DNA of 64,000 bases from Atrichornis clamosus (GCA_013400975.1 WBMZ01010285.1:62001-126000), one strand, 5' to 3'; shown: positions 1 to 14,678, counted from the stretch's first letter. The notes: generated by a model from the letters alone, not told the origin. Made by a program: numbers and translations.

Positions 1-3000
1 CCTTTGCTTTCAAGACCTATTCATTTCCTACCTATCATATCTCATTTCTCACTGAAATATCAGCTCCTGTCTCTGATCAAGTAGTGATGCCAACATTCAT
101 CACCAACTTCAGTGACAAGCTGGGACAACAATCTTTGCAGAAGCATTTGCCATGGATATGAGCAAGACTGTGTTTGTCAGGGCAAGAGAAAAGTACACAG
201 CAGTAGTTGAAACATGAAAGTGAATTTTAGTTAGATGAGAAGGTGGATAGAAACAGAAGATGTTTTGAGAAAATTATAATTTGTCTGAGACTCTTCTCAG
301 ACTCTTCCTGCAGCTGTAATTCCACATACTCTATTCCAAAACCAAAACAAGGTTGTGTTCGGAGATTCTTATGACTTTCTACAGTCTTTCCTCGCTTTTG
401 CCTTAATATGGAAAAATTCCATTGTTTTCTAAAGTAAGGCTCAGCTACCCAATCAATTATAATGAAAGGCAGCAAAACAATCATATAGACAAAACAGGGA
501 ACACAAAAGCTTAATCGGAGCAGTAAAATTACTCCTATTAAAAGGAAGCAATTTGTTGTAAATAAAGGGTTATTCTGATTTAACTTGTGCATTCCTTTAT
601 CTTTATTCAGAGCCATACTACGTATCAACTTGACCACGTTAGTGTGAGTGCAAGTACTGATTGAGCTACGGACACATGGCATGGAAACAAACACCAGAAG
701 ACATTCATACTTGTAAGTCTGGGCATAACCTCCAGGTTTAAGTCCCAGCTTGAGTTGGAACCTGACAAATACTTGAGACATCCAGAGAGCATTTAATGTT
801 AAAAAAGACAGATGCCAAGTACACTACTGTAGCACTCTGCAAGGACTAAGTATTAATCTATGATTTTACCATAATTTATACTAAGTAGAGATAGTGTAAG
901 GAACAAGCAAAAAAATTATCATTGGCTCAGCACAAACCACAGCATGCCAACGAAAGTATTTCACTTGAAGATGAGAAATTAGTTGCTGAAATTCTTCATA
1001 CAGTTAGCATTTACAGGGTTTTTTTGCCCCCAAAACCATACACATCCAATGATAATTAATCTGCCAGCAGATCTGCCAGAATGGGTCTGACACAGCAGCC
1101 ATTACCAGTGAAGCACAAGGCCTTTTACAAGATGAAAGCCAGCAAAGCTATCACGCCCTTCAGGACTGGCAAGAGGCCAGGTGATGATGGGTTGCCACCT
1201 AAGTGCTGTGCAGCCCACCAAGACCTCGTAGGTCCAATCCAACAGGCAGTATTTCAGCAAATAGAGAGAAATAAATTTTTGTGATCCATCTCATTAAACT
1301 ATCAGTTCTTTGATGGGCAGAGACCCTCAGACAGGCACTGAGATGCCAAGGATAATGGACACAATGCAAGAATTCAAGCCGACTAATCACTGCAAGAATG
1401 ATTATCTAATTTTATAACTCAGTCTGTATTTAAGCGCTGTGTTGAAGTACAAGAAGAGGCCATATTAACTGCAAGAAAGTAAATGTAAATTTAAATAATA
1501 TCTTGTTTGGCAGAGGAAGTGGGGAATCAGTTTCACATCATGGAAGGGTTGCTGGTTACCAAAAGGGCTTCTGACTGGGTACAGTGAAAGAACTTTTCAA
1601 AACTCCTGAAGGATACACATTCCAAGTATGCTTTTCTTCTGGATATGCAAATTAAGGAAAAAAAAATTTGTGGAATAGTTCTATTTCTCCACTATTTGAA
1701 GCACTTGAAAATATTGCTCACTCTACTATTTCAACTTGAAACTTCTCCTGGAAGCAAATGAGAATAATGATACAAAAAAGGGAAAAAGGGCAATAATATG
1801 AGCAATCAGGTCTATAAAAATTATACGATGCTGAAAGAATGCTGCAGCCACTCCAACATTCTGTTAGTGATATTTAGCGGTTGGTTTGCCGAATCTAAAG
1901 ATATTCAAATTAACCAAGTATTTAATGTCACTGTTCTGCATTCCTGGGTTAACCAAATCTGAATGATAATTTAAACTGAACAAAATAAAACATGACCTGA
2001 TTAGGTAATGGATGATGAGGTACAATTAACATGACTATTCAAAATAATGGTTCAGGTTCTCTTTGCTATAGAATTTCTGCTTCATTCAGCAGGAAGGAGG
2101 GTCAGAAAAACATTTACAGCTCCCTACTTATTTGTTCAGCCTTGAAACACAGACAAGCCTCAAGTTTGCTTTAACATGCAGCAGAAAGAAAAACTACTCA
2201 AAACATACTCTCTCAGCTAAAGAGAGATGAAGTACTTCAACCACAGCTTTTCCTTGTCTCCACCATGCTGCCTGAAAATACCCATGTCCTGGGATATGGT
2301 GAGGATGGCAAAGAGAGTCACTGCCTTAGAAGAAATCTCCAAGATGTATCTCAGCAGAGCCCGATATAGGCAGCCGTGAGGACAGGAAAGATGAATAGAG
2401 AAAAAATACAATGCATTACATAGACAAAAATTATAGAAACAGAAATAACTGGATTTTGTGGTGCTGCAACTATGCTGCAGTGCAACAGCAAAAAAACTGA
2501 AAGAAATATACTGAGATTAATAAGGAAATAAAAATCCAAATCATTTAAATTCAATACAAAGCAAGTAGCTGCCTGAGAAAATATTAAAAGCAGGATTAAA
2601 AACATGAAACTGTAAGCTTTTATATCTTTTGTCCTTCTACTTTCAAAACCAGACAGCATTACCCTTACAGAAAAGACAGACACATTAGAATGTAAGCATG
2701 TATTGCACCAGACAAAATTCAGCTCTGGCTGCTAAATCAACAGCCCATGGACAGGTAATACAGACCTGTGCTTCTTTCCTCCTCACCAGGTCTCATATAC
2801 CACCAGGAATAGTTTTATCTGCTAAGCAACCCAAACCCGAGATGTGGCTTTAATAAAGCTTTTTCTTTGTTTTTGCTCTCAAATACAGAACAAGCAGTGC
2901 CTAGCTTCTCAGTGATTTCATACAATGTACTAGGCACTTCTAATTTGTAAAGACAACTTGTTTAAATGGAAAAAAATTAATCCACACACATACAGAAAGC

Positions 3001-6000
3001 TAATTTATACTACTTTTGGGAGTCTCTATTTGTACAGTAGAAAACATCTAGGATAACATCTTGAAAAAATCAAAAGAAGACTACACAACCTACACTGGAA
3101 TAAGGTTTAGACTTTCAAAGCAGAACATTTTGTAAATTACTGTAATGACATATACACACACACTTTGCCCCTCTTCCTCTCCCTACCATTTAGCTTTCTT
3201 AATATATACATCAGATGCATTTCTAATATAGCACCATTCCCCCAACAAAAGGAAGACATTTGACTTATAGTTATGGTTGAGGGAACATAACCACAGTGTA
3301 GGAGAAGAAAAAAAAACGGAAAGGATTCTAAGGCATTGTAAAAAGAAGCAACTTTAGAAAGCAGAGAAATTCAGAGACCAAGCTTGATGTGAAATCTATA
3401 GGTTTAAATAATGTGGAAATGCAGAGCTGACAGAACAGAAACACCTTACCTGTGTTCTGTAGGGATGCCATTTATCCCACCTCCTTCTCCTCTAAAAATC
3501 CCTACAAAAACATAGTGACCTCAAGAAACCATTATGGAGGGTGGAAGGTGGTAAACCTACTTCACTCATAGCAAATTCATGACATTCTTTATAGACAGAG
3601 GGCTTGTCAAGAAGGAAATCACAAAAATGGTCAAAGAACTGTTTGATGCTATCCCATTCCCCCCTTTTTTAAAAGCTGAGGCTGAATACCACATATAATG
3701 GAGAGGTGGTACAGATAAATACTTTGGTTTAAAAGACAGAAAATAAATCGTGCCAATTATTTGCATTCATTGTCAGTGACAAGCTTCCCCTTACAAAGGC
3801 TACACTTCAGAATTAAAGGTGGAGACCTAAGATCCTGCAATTGCTACTCTCTCATACTTTCTTAGGGTACCCATTTTAAACATAAATTGTCTGTATGATA
3901 CTGGAAAGTCGTGAGATTTTTAAAAAAACCGAAGTTAATCATGCAGGATAACGGGGTAGAACTGCACTTCAATTACCTTCTTAGGTAGCAGTGGAAACCA
4001 GAAACAGGAAATCAACATTCCAAGATAAGTATTGCATGCCCCAACTTAATACCAAACAAGTTTAACAAAAGTTTCATTTGCTTACTAACAGGCATCACCT
4101 GAACACAGCTGCAGTGCAGTAAGTTACATGGGAAGTTTCATGAAGGTCAGAAGATTGCTTGATGTTTCATTTCCATTTGGCAATAACCAGAAGCTGCCTG
4201 GCTACTCCTGGAAAAGAGTGCCCTGGAAGGGAACTCAGTACTGAACTGCTTCTCAGCTTCCACAGCTAATTTATACCTGAAAGTTCTTAACCAATAGTTA
4301 TCGAAGTGTTCCTGATGTGATTTACTCCATTTCTCAAATTTCTTTCCAATATTATAATGAAGATTTTCAGCCCCTGATTTGCTAATAGGAACTTGCATCT
4401 TTAAGGTTTCAAGTACTAAGAACAATGCCAAAGAAACTCAACGCATATATTTCTAAACAGCTCATCCAGACCATACTGCTTAGTGATGCAGATTTGCAAG
4501 TGCCTGTAACTTAGCAGGAATTCCAAATGCACAGGAACCAAGCATGTTCCCATCAACCTGGCATTGCCAATCCGAGAGCTGGTATTACATGTGTTACTTC
4601 TGAAGAAGCTGATCATCCTGAACTGGCATCAAACAATTTTCTGGCAAAGAGATACGGTCCATGACATTAGATACCAACCACCAACCATCCAGAGCTGCCT
4701 CATCATCGCTCCTTACAGGAAATGTCTGGCCTCAGAGAAGACCAGCAAGGTGCTGGCACTACCCCTGCAGTGACTCAGGAGGGGTTATCAGCTGCTGGCT
4801 CCTTTGGAGGGACTTAATACAGTCTGAGCCATTCATCTATACCCAGGTACATAACACTGATGTATATCAGCACCATCATCTGGTGATTCCAAAATTTGAT
4901 TTTGGTGACTACCATTTTCTCAGCAAATAAATAATTAATAATTAAAAAAAAAAAAATCAGGAGCAGCCAGGCAATGTTTGTTTATGCAAAGAAACATTTC
5001 AAGCAAGAAAACCTCAGAAGAAATGTTCAATCTTATCTGCTGTTTATAGACTCCCATTTTATCCTCTCTCTCTCCTGCTTTACTAATCTCCAGTGCACAT
5101 GCCACACCTCTGGACATGCGGTAGCATGATCCTTAAGATAATATGAACCTCTCTAAAGTCCCGTGTCTTACTATGACTCAAACTGTTAGAACTACAAAAT
5201 CTGTCAACACAATTTCTTTCTGAGGCATTCTGTTCCCTTTCCTTCTGAGAAGGGAAATCTTCCAGTCAGTCAGCAACAAAAGTACCTGAAATGGTCTCCA
5301 CTATTCCCAGTGTGTCTAATCCTCCTGGATTGCTTTCAGTGCCGAGGTGCTTTTAACCCAGCATGTAGTTACGACAGAGATTGCATCATGGTGAGTGAAA
5401 GGATGCATCACACATTCCATGGGTGACTGCAGACTGGTATGTGTGATACTGTGGAGAAGTGACATAATTTTTGTGCAGTATTGCTTTGATAAGCAAATGA
5501 AAAGGAAAAGACATAGGATATAAAGGTCTGCTACACAACTTCAATCCTTCCCTGGAACTTCAGCAATAAAGATAATTCACCATTTTACTGCTTTAGTCAT
5601 CAAATTTTATTACACTTTTGCTAGCATGAATGTTTTTTTCTATCACTCTGGCACTCAGTGATTTGTAAGGTCTCTGTGTTCAGCTTTGAGCAAAAAAAAG
5701 GTGCAAATGTTAATACCAGTTGCAGTCATTTCTCTCTACTCCCTCTTTCCCTGTGCCTGAGACTTTCAGAGCCTAAAATACATTTAACAAACTGAAGAAA
5801 ATCATTTGCAAGACATGGGGTGCTTTGAACAGCCCCACACTAAAAACATCATGTAGGTAAACCTGGGGCTACAGTCCAAACATTTCCCTCTACAGTAATG
5901 ACATCAGTTTTCTGTTTTCAGAAGCAGAATATTTTTCTTTGAGGTTTATTTCCCTCCCCAGTCTGATGCTTCTTCTAATTGCACTGGAGTGCATACTTTT

Positions 6001-8276
6001 ATTTTTTTTTCCAGTAGACTTTTTTCACTTCCAGACAGCATCAGAGGAGTCTTAAAATCTGATATTCAAACCTGAAATTACTTAAGTGCAGGCAGTGCGA
6101 ACCCAACTGCATATCCAGCCACACATTTTTAATTTCATATGTATGATCACACACCACTGTCTTTGTGTAAAGCAGAGCAGAGACATTTGGAGAGTAAATT
6201 TAAGATGTGGCCCTTCAGTTAAGTAGATGTGCCAAGTCAAAAGTCAGGTTGGAAAGTAGCGGGCCAATATGATGTGACATTTCACCTTTCCCTCCATGTA
6301 ATCTTCCCCTATTCATGCATTAAAGGTTTATGTAACTGGATTTCAACATTACATAACATGTATGAACACATAACAGCGTTCACAGCTGAATCAAGTAAGT
6401 GCATGCATTACCAATGGTCTAACAGTAATTTTCTAATGGTTTTAGAGTTAAAAGCTCTGGAGTCCAACTTTAATGATGATTACCTGCAGAACACAGGCAA
6501 ACACAACCTCTTTATGTCTCACTCCATCTGCCATTTAATAAAAGGGGGGTGAAATGATGTCAACCCCATTTTAAGTGTTATTGTGGTAGTTAAATTGCTA
6601 TTTATGAATTATATTAAGAGTTTCAAGATGTTCCAATTAAACTTGTTAAACAGCCACATTCAACACATCATCATTTGTCTGTATATCTGCTCTGTTACTC
6701 ATCCAAAGAGCAGTGATTTGCACAAGTTCACAGTGCATAAAAGCCCTTGGCCTGAGATGCAAAAAACCTCAGAAGGCTCAGAAGGGACTCTTATTCAAGA
6801 TACACCAAGTCTCAGGTATGTCTGACCATCAAAATACATGCACATATCTGTGTCTATTCACATTTATTTACTGCGTTCCTAGCATCATACAAGCTCTCTT
6901 ACCTACTCTCAAACACTGCACAATCCAGAAAAAAATTACTACAGGAAGCAGCTTCATCTTCCACTGAAGCTAAACTGCATGGCCCTGGTCTTTGGGGAAT
7001 TCATTAAATCTTGTTGTAAGCAAACAGTGTTTTATTTGAGCAAGGGTGGTGATGAAGAGCATCCCACACACAGCTGTGTGTACGTGGAGACAGATACACA
7101 CTGTGAGTAGAGTGAGATCTAGGAACACTTTTAAGATTTTGCAAATTATTACTTATTAATTTTCCATAGATCAGAAGAGTCTATGAAAAGTATGTTCTTC
7201 TCCTTACCTAACCTCCTACTCAACATTCACCTCTTAATTCAATTTATACTATTTTTAAGCTTCTCTCAAGGTACATTCCATGGCATCCTGCAAGATCAGA
7301 AAATATAGACTAAATAGTGTAAGGAATCAACAGACTTGAAACAAATCAGTGAGAAAAATAAAATCAACATTTTGGGCAGCTCACTAGCAGAAGAAAGTTC
7401 CCTAAGGCTGACACCTATTCTTTCACATCACATTCTTACCACTTTTGAAAAATATTGCCCACCTTTGGTTAGAGCCGAGGCTAACTCATGTTTCAGTAAC
7501 TAAACTGGGCTTTTGAAATTCTCTAATATGGCAACTAAAAAGAACAGGCCCTAAACCCCCATAAATTCTTACATGTGACAACACCACCACCTTAATGATG
7601 AATAAAAACTAAAGCATTGAGTAGATACTTTTTGTTTCCTCTTTACTGTATCTAAGTATATAGGATATTGCAAAAGCATTTCAATAAAACTCTAGCTTCA
7701 CTACCATAATATATCTAGGCATCCTTTCTGCCAATTTTTAAAGCTTAAGAAAAACCCCACTAATAAAACTTTAACCTATTGTCCTTCACTACTTGAGATA
7801 TTTAAAAATCCAATATTTATTTTTAACTACAAGATAGAGAATTATGAACAAAAAGAAAAATCTACAATAGATGTTGTGAAAATCAGTTAATCAGGACTAC
7901 ACCTGAAATGTCTTAGTAAGAAAAATGGACCCTTGGATTCTCGTATCACGCCCCTCTCCTTCTGCCCCCAAACCCAAAGTGGCCAGAACACACTCTTGTG
8001 CTTCTAAATTGCCAATTCGAATCCATGTTTAATTGGTAATAACTGAAATGATTTGTCACTTTGAAGGCTTTTTAGATTATGTTAAAGAAATCTGAGGTAC
8101 GAGCCTAGCTCCTGGAGCAAAGGTGAACACAGCATGGCCCATGACAACTGATTCAACTTGGCAAGTTCCACTCCTGGCTGATTCACAAATACAAGAACAA
8201 ATGGATATGAAAGGGGAAGCACCTTCCAGCTTTTGCAGGCAGCAGCAATTGTGCCTTGCTGAACAGCTCGGAGGAA
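1..8276. other. Intron stretch without recognised genes
   Basis: AT-rich sequence with no recognised repeat or RNA gene. The only unusual item is a 184-codon open frame on the minus strand at 227-781, discussed as a finding. One ATTTGCAT octamer lies at 3759-3766. Confidence 0.6.
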
Positions 8277-8311
8277 ATGTGCAGGCAAGGCATGTGGGCT
8301 TGCCTGCACAT
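8277..8311. other. Perfect 13-bp inverted repeat (hairpin)
   Basis: The left arm ATGTGCAGGCAAG (8277-8289) is exactly complementary to CTTGCCTGCACAT (8299-8311), with a 9-base loop. It does not extend outward beyond isolated pairs, so it is shorter than a usual pre-miRNA stem. A second, nested pairing of CATGTG with CACATG is possible. Confidence 0.85.
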
Positions 8312-11300
8312 GGCTGTTACTCAAACTCCTTTGCTATTGTAGAGCATGCAACTCTGAAGATACCAACACGGCAGTATACATTAACCCACATGTTCTTCAA
8401 AATAAATGTTCAAATCACACGCAGGGCTGTGACCAGCTGAACTAATGACACCTGATTTGACCCAGAACTTTCCGGTTCAGTAAGACACAAGCATTAAAAA
8501 AGAGTTCTTCCAGTAGCTGAAGCATCCATGGCATCCCCTTCTCTCCCAGACTCTGGTGCTGATTAGGCACAGGGCTTTTCCTGCAGCTTTTCATTCAATG
8601 GGCTCACTAGCAAGGTCTCCCTTGCATCTGCTTTTCACTTTTGAAGAAAGCATTCCATCTCTAAGAGCTGTTGCTCTTCCAGGGAATTCTTGGCTCCAAA
8701 ATAGTTGTGAAGAGTGAGAAGCAGGCAAGCAAACAGGTAAAGTAACGTTTACATGCAGATGCATGTGCGTGCACACACACACACGCTGTTTCACAGACTG
8801 TCACTGAAGCCTTATTTCTTTGTGAATTTTAAACAGGAAAGAAATGTTTTGCAGTGATTTCAGTACATAATTCTCATTTACTTTTAAGTGTCCGAAACAT
8901 TAGCAGAAGAAAATATCCAGGGCTTAGCTGCATCTGTTTTTAAGACACCACACTGTCTTAAAAAAGTAGTTTGAGCTTTGTGGAGAATGAAAGCCAGCCA
9001 GAGTTCCTGGCTCAGTGGAGATGTGTGCTCAGTTTCCCTGTCCCCAAGAGAGCAGCTGAGCATCTCTCCCAGCAGCTGGAGGAGCCTTCTGACACTTGCT
9101 CCCCGTCTGTGCTGGACCACAGACAACACTGCTGAGCACAGAGTGCACCGTCCCACCGCAAACACCAGGACCACAGCAGCTGTGGATCAGCTGAAAATTT
9201 AGGATGTTGAGGATCCTGTCTCTTCGTGTGCAGCCTGCCTAGAGATCTGGATGCTGCTGATAGAGCATGGTTAACAAAGATTCAATAGTCTCTTCTCAGA
9301 TCTCAGCTCTGCCTATTCCACTTCTGCCTGCAAAACACATGACTGTATTTTAATTTCTACCATTCAACATGATACAAAAAACCTCTTCTCTTACAAAAGG
9401 CATACAGGAAACCCTTTAGTTTTGTGGTCTAATGTAATGGGCCAAGAGACTTTGTTTATTTGGAGTTGCAATTTTACCACTAAAACAATAAGGAACTGGC
9501 AAAATCAGATTACCAAAGTAGTATATGATCTAAACTGCTGATAGGTGGATAACACAGTAAGCTAAAGAATTGAAGTTACATTGCATATCCATTTGACAAC
9601 TGCCAATGATACTGCTACTTTAAAAAAAGCAAGCTCTGCACTTTATTTATTTGCTCCTTATTTATTGATTGGTTGACTGTATTTTAGCTGTTTATGTAAG
9701 TAAAACAGGATAGCTGTTACATTTTAATGGCATATCTTAGGGTAAATATCATTACAGGGTAAGCTCATAGGATTTGTAAGGAAGTGGTAAAATAAAAGAA
9801 AACATTTAAGTCAAGAAAATGTAGAGAGATCACAGTTCAGGGTGGAGGTGAAGGCTCACGAGTTTAAAATCACCATGTGAAAGGATACATCTGCTTAACG
9901 CAAAGATCACGCCATTTATTCACTGAATCTAGGAGTTCAAGGCCACGAAAGATATATATTACGAGGAAGTAACTTCATTTGCCACCAGGTATATGGTGCC
10001 AGCCCTGTTTTGTCATATTGACGCAGGCAGAGATTGCTGATAAGATAAAGCATTCTGGAATCTACCATGCCATGCTGTTGGCAATCTGCTACAGCTCCAG
10101 TCTAGATGGAGATGTAAATTGTCAGATCGAAAGACAAGCCACAGCACAACTTCTAGATGCATCTCGATTTTGAGTAGAAGCAAAAGTGCTTGCCAAGGAG
10201 AAGTGTGTAACCAGTGGCTTTCACTTTTTTTTTTTTGTCTGAGCCCTGAAATTGAAAAGGAAAATTTCATTTGGAACACACTGAAAAAAAATTTTTTTCA
10301 CTCTTGGATGGTCACTGGCCAAAAAGCAGCACAGGTTGTGCTGGCACTGTACATCACTACTGAAAAAACATAATATTTTCTGTCACATCTTAAGCAATGA
10401 TGTTCTTTCTTTTGCCTTAAGTGAGGAAATATTCTGAAAAAAACAAAGATTGTGTTCCGCTTCTGTTTTCCCCTGAGAAAGATTTAGAGAGCAGTGTCAT
10501 AACTCAATGTCCATTCTTCTCATCTGCAGATGACAGAGTGGAAAATGCTACTTTATTTCAGAAATAAGCTACTTTTTTCGTCTTCTGTTAGTCATTCCTG
10601 CCTGCAGGCACAAGGGTTATGGAGATGACGCCTTCAAACCCATGTTTAGAGTACTAGTGCTTTTCCCATCAGACGAGATAATGCTTGTATGCTTTGATAA
10701 CTTAGGCAGCTCAATCTTCCAACAAACTAACTGGCCCCAATGCTATGGAAGACTTAATTCTTATATCAAGAAGCCCAAAGACTTTTATAATTTAGGTACA
10801 AACTAACATCCACAAATATCTTTGCAGTCTACATGTACTTTCACAAAGAGTACAGTCTGACTTTGCCAATCTTTCACCACTTAAATAACCTGTCTGAAAC
10901 TTGTTCAAGGTCTTCTGCTTACATCAAACTAGGCCAGATCACTAGTAACAGGAGAGTGTCCTTTTTTTGACTATGAAGTATTGGAGATACAGGAATGATA
11001 TAGACTTTGATTATCTTTTATATTGCTGAGGAAAGAAAAAACAATTAGGTCAGAGACCTCCCTCAGATATTTTGATGAAATGCAGAGCTTTGACATAATT
11101 TACTGAGATCAAGCAAACATTTTTTTCCTTCTCTGCTCCAGAGGGCTGTAACCTCCTACTGTTCTCTTGAGGAATGTCAGGACACAGCTCCCTTTTTGCT
11201 GATGGCATGTCTTTTATGCTGCCTCTTAAACCCTCAATATAAGATGGTGCTTTCTTTCAAGAAATTTAATGAAAATGATGACAAAATCCTCATAAGCAAG

Positions 11301-12954
11301 GTTGAGCATTTGGTTCCGTATTCCTTTGTGAGTTTTCTTTAGTATTTCTGACAGAAATGCTAACTGCCACTTAACCAAAATGATAGCCTTACAAATTAAA
11401 ATATTCAGCTCTACCAGTAATTAGAGAGTGGAGAATCAGTGTCCACTTCTGTGTTTTTATAGAGCCTTTAACCCTGCTGTTAAAAAATACAGGATTTTTT
11501 TATTTAAAGCTTTTTCTTCTCCTTTAAGACACTCAGGAGACAGCAACTTGCTGCTGTTTACCAACAGAAAACTTTCCTCCTGAAAAGTAAGTCAGTCATT
11601 ATATAGGTCTACTGATCTTGGACTGTACCTCTCCAGTCCCCATGCCGTTTCCAGGAGAGTGATACATGTTTTGGCATACACTTTCTTAGAATTAAGACCA
11701 GTAACTGTGAGGAGAAAAGTTACTTCCAGAGTTTGGCCACCCAGTAGTGCAGGTCCAGCAGAAGCCACGTGTGTTTTGGCAGGACAGAAGAAGGTGGAAG
11801 AGGCAAATCAGTTCAAACCTTTTCTCCATGAGGTAGTTCCTCATCATTTTTAACAGCTGCACAGATTGAAATTTAGAAATACATCCACTGATCAAAACAG
11901 GTAAGAAATCTACTGTGTAAACACTACCCTTGTGTGGAATGACTTCAGATTTATGAAATCAAACCATAAGAACAAGAAGCTTCATTTCACTGTGACTTTG
12001 CTCCATGTCTTCTTGATAATGTAAACAATGGAGCCAAGTGAAGAAAAAGCACAAAGGTGGTGGGGTGTGCAGCTTCATGCAGGTTTGAAATGGGAAGAGA
12101 CGTACACATGGGGAATTACTGGCATGCCAACACCAAGGTAGAGGACTGACCTATGGACATCTGCAGCTCTTGAATTCACAAAGGCATTACTGTGAGGACT
12201 TCAACAAATCAGTAACAGTAATACTGTATCCTGGAGTCCTTGAACCTTGCTATGGAAAAAAGAGTAGTGGTAGCCAAGCAGGTGGATGCAAGAGTATGAT
12301 GCTCTTTTAAAGGTGTTGCAACAAAAGCAACTGTTATTTTAGCTGGAGAGTTTTTTTCCTCCACTTTGTTTTTTTCCTATTACTATTTTTATTCTACTTG
12401 TCAGACCACTTGTCTGAAATATATTATGAGGCTTAATTTTTAAGAAATATACAGCATGCTGGGAGTCTGCAATAGAAGACACTCTACACAGGCCAACTAT
12501 CATAATTATGCTATGATTTTACGCCCAGCAGGAAACTTATGATTTACCACCCAGGAACAAAGCTAAAGAAATGATCTAAGGTAGCCAATTAAAGTTTTCA
12601 TAAAGAAACCCTCATCTATTCTCAAAACCCCAAAATCTCCTTTTATAGCACAATCCTCTTAGCACTTATCTCTCCCTTCCTCATTAATCCAGTTTCACCT
12701 AGCTGGCACTGACACTTGCAGAGACGGGGAGGGAGATACACACACACATATACACATTTTTTTCCTTCTGTTCTTCTTGACCTTTCTGATTTGGTTCAGC
12801 ATTTATACTAGCCCACCTGTCTGGCCGATCTCCCCTGCAACGTGCCCTTCAAGATGAAAAACATAGTTTGATAAGGCATGGTGACAAACCTTGCAGAGAG
12901 CAAGCGTGCGAGCAAAAGGGAGAGAAAGCGCTGAGGGAAATCGCTTCTAACCAG
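8312..12954. other. Intron stretch without recognised genes
   Basis: Includes the short CA tract at 8772 and a mildly GC-richer segment at about 9000-9190 that gives overlapping chance open frames on both strands. Nothing else was recognised. Confidence 0.6.
8772..8784 (+). repeat. Short (CA)6 tract
   Basis: Thirteen bases of alternating C and A directly after a GTGCGTG stretch, so the whole is alternating pyrimidine-purine. Confidence 0.85.
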
Positions 12955-13200
12955 GATCTGCTGCTGCACAGCTAATCAGGCAGGTATTCAGTTGTTCACT
13001 CCTGCAGACTTGCTTAGCATAGAAATAGGCTGTCTGCCCAGGAAGATGAGGTAATGTCTAGGTTTAATGCCAATCTCTGTAACTGGCAGGACACATCGGG
13101 TAAATATTTCTGCTGCAGGAGACCACGTTAATTTGATTTTGCTACCAATTTTCATTATTGTTATTATTTCAATTGCTATGCATATGCATGAGTTTACCTG
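12955..13200. promoter_or_regulatory. Candidate enhancer-like patch with SOX/POU/homeodomain motifs
   Basis: The stretch combines CTAATCAG, CCACGTTAATTTG, CATTATTGTTATT (SOX-like ATTGTT), CAATTG and the palindrome ATGCATATGCAT at its end. It looks more complex than the surrounding intron. The motifs are seen; the enhancer role is inference. Confidence 0.3.
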
Positions 13201-14642
13201 CTAACGCTGAGGATGGAGGGGGCACAGGGCTCCAGGTGAGACTGCCTTCATGCTACAGCACTATTCTCCCCCCTCACACACCTCCCCACATTCACTGCTG
13301 CCTCCACTTTGTCCTTTCTTTATGAAGGACCAGGCATTTGTCTGCTCAATTATCTTCTCTAGTACATTTATGTAGTATTAGATCCCCTTTTCCACTCACA
13401 GCATGTGTTTTTTCACTCCATATTGTACCACAAAACCCACCTTCCATTCAGTATTGCAATACTGTGGTCACCCACAAGTGCTTCTTATGCAGGCACTGCT
13501 CTACCTGCATATTAACACAGCCATCTCTTCACTCAAGCTGTCGAAAATAAACAAAACCTCCATCAAACAAAACTTCTCATGAAACACTGCCTAGCAAATA
13601 GGCAGATGGGTCTTTTTACCCTCTTTACTCTCTTCCCAAGCAGAAGAGATCTTGAAAGGTCAAAGTGAAAACATAAAGAAGAGGTGTGGGACAGTCTGTC
13701 CATCTCAGAGCTTCAAAAAAACAGCCAGAGATGTTTGAAGTAAGGCAGCATCATGAAAGCCTGCAAACAGTAGCAAGAGAGAAGTAGAACAATCCTGCAG
13801 GAACAACATCATGAACAAGTTCTCCATGACATGGTGGCTCCAAAATCAGCAAAGAGTTGTGGAGGAAAGGTTTCATGACAGAGGAGGACATCAACTTACA
13901 GTCTGAGAAGAGGGTTGCAAACTAAGATTTCCCCAAAGCAACTCATTCTTGGCCTTAATCACTCTTTTATTTCACTATCAGTTAGGCCACAATGAACCAT
14001 CTGTGCCTTAAAAAAAAATAAATTCCCCCAACTTTGCCCAGTATACCATATTTTCAGTTTCTGGATCATTTGCTTTTAAGCTCTACAGTCTACTTGAAAA
14101 CAATATCCTGAGGGTACAACAGTGCTTGTTGTAGGCTTGTATTTCTCAGAAACAGAGACAAGGGCAAAAACTTGGTTTTGGCAAACATAAAAGTATTCAG
14201 AGTCTTAATGTTGCCTTTATTTAATTGTAAAAGCCACAAATATAAATACAAACAGGTATTTTCCTCCTTTTTCATGAGGTCTCTCCAGAAGAGCCACCTA
14301 AATACTATCCATATCAACTTTAAATCAGGCTTCTCAGCATAATGGCTACAAGCACACTTTAGAAGCTCCCAAGCTCCAAGACAGCATGGAGCTCCAGCAG
14401 AACACCCCTCTCCTCCAAGGGGGTCTGTTAGCCCCAGCCACACGACACACTCACAATGCAACACCTATCTGGTCAGAACCAGTTCACAAGTCCCCAGTTC
14501 AAGTCAGCTGTGCAGATGTTTGCATCCCACCTTTCAAAATACTCATTTATATTCAATTGTTGTGCATAATTGTATGAACATTGCTTAAAATCAGTCATTG
14601 TCTTCTGTTCAGAAGTATAGTGTGTTTAAACAATCTTTTGTT

Positions 14643-14678
14643 AAAATTAATCAAAATTAATTAAAATTAATCAAAATC
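14643..14678 (+). repeat. 10-bp tandem repeat (AAAATTAATC)
   Basis: Three full units of AAAATTAATC (one with T for C) and a partial fourth. Each unit holds a TTAAT homeodomain-type core. Confidence 0.9.

Noticed and set aside
8013..8024. TTCGAATCC resembling a tRNA B box
   Set aside because: No matching A box, acceptor stem or cloverleaf pairing could be found around it.
8884..9202. Overlapping open frames on both strands at about 9.0 kb
   Set aside because: Open frames in both directions over a GC-richer patch are expected by chance; no conserved domain or splice signals were recognised.
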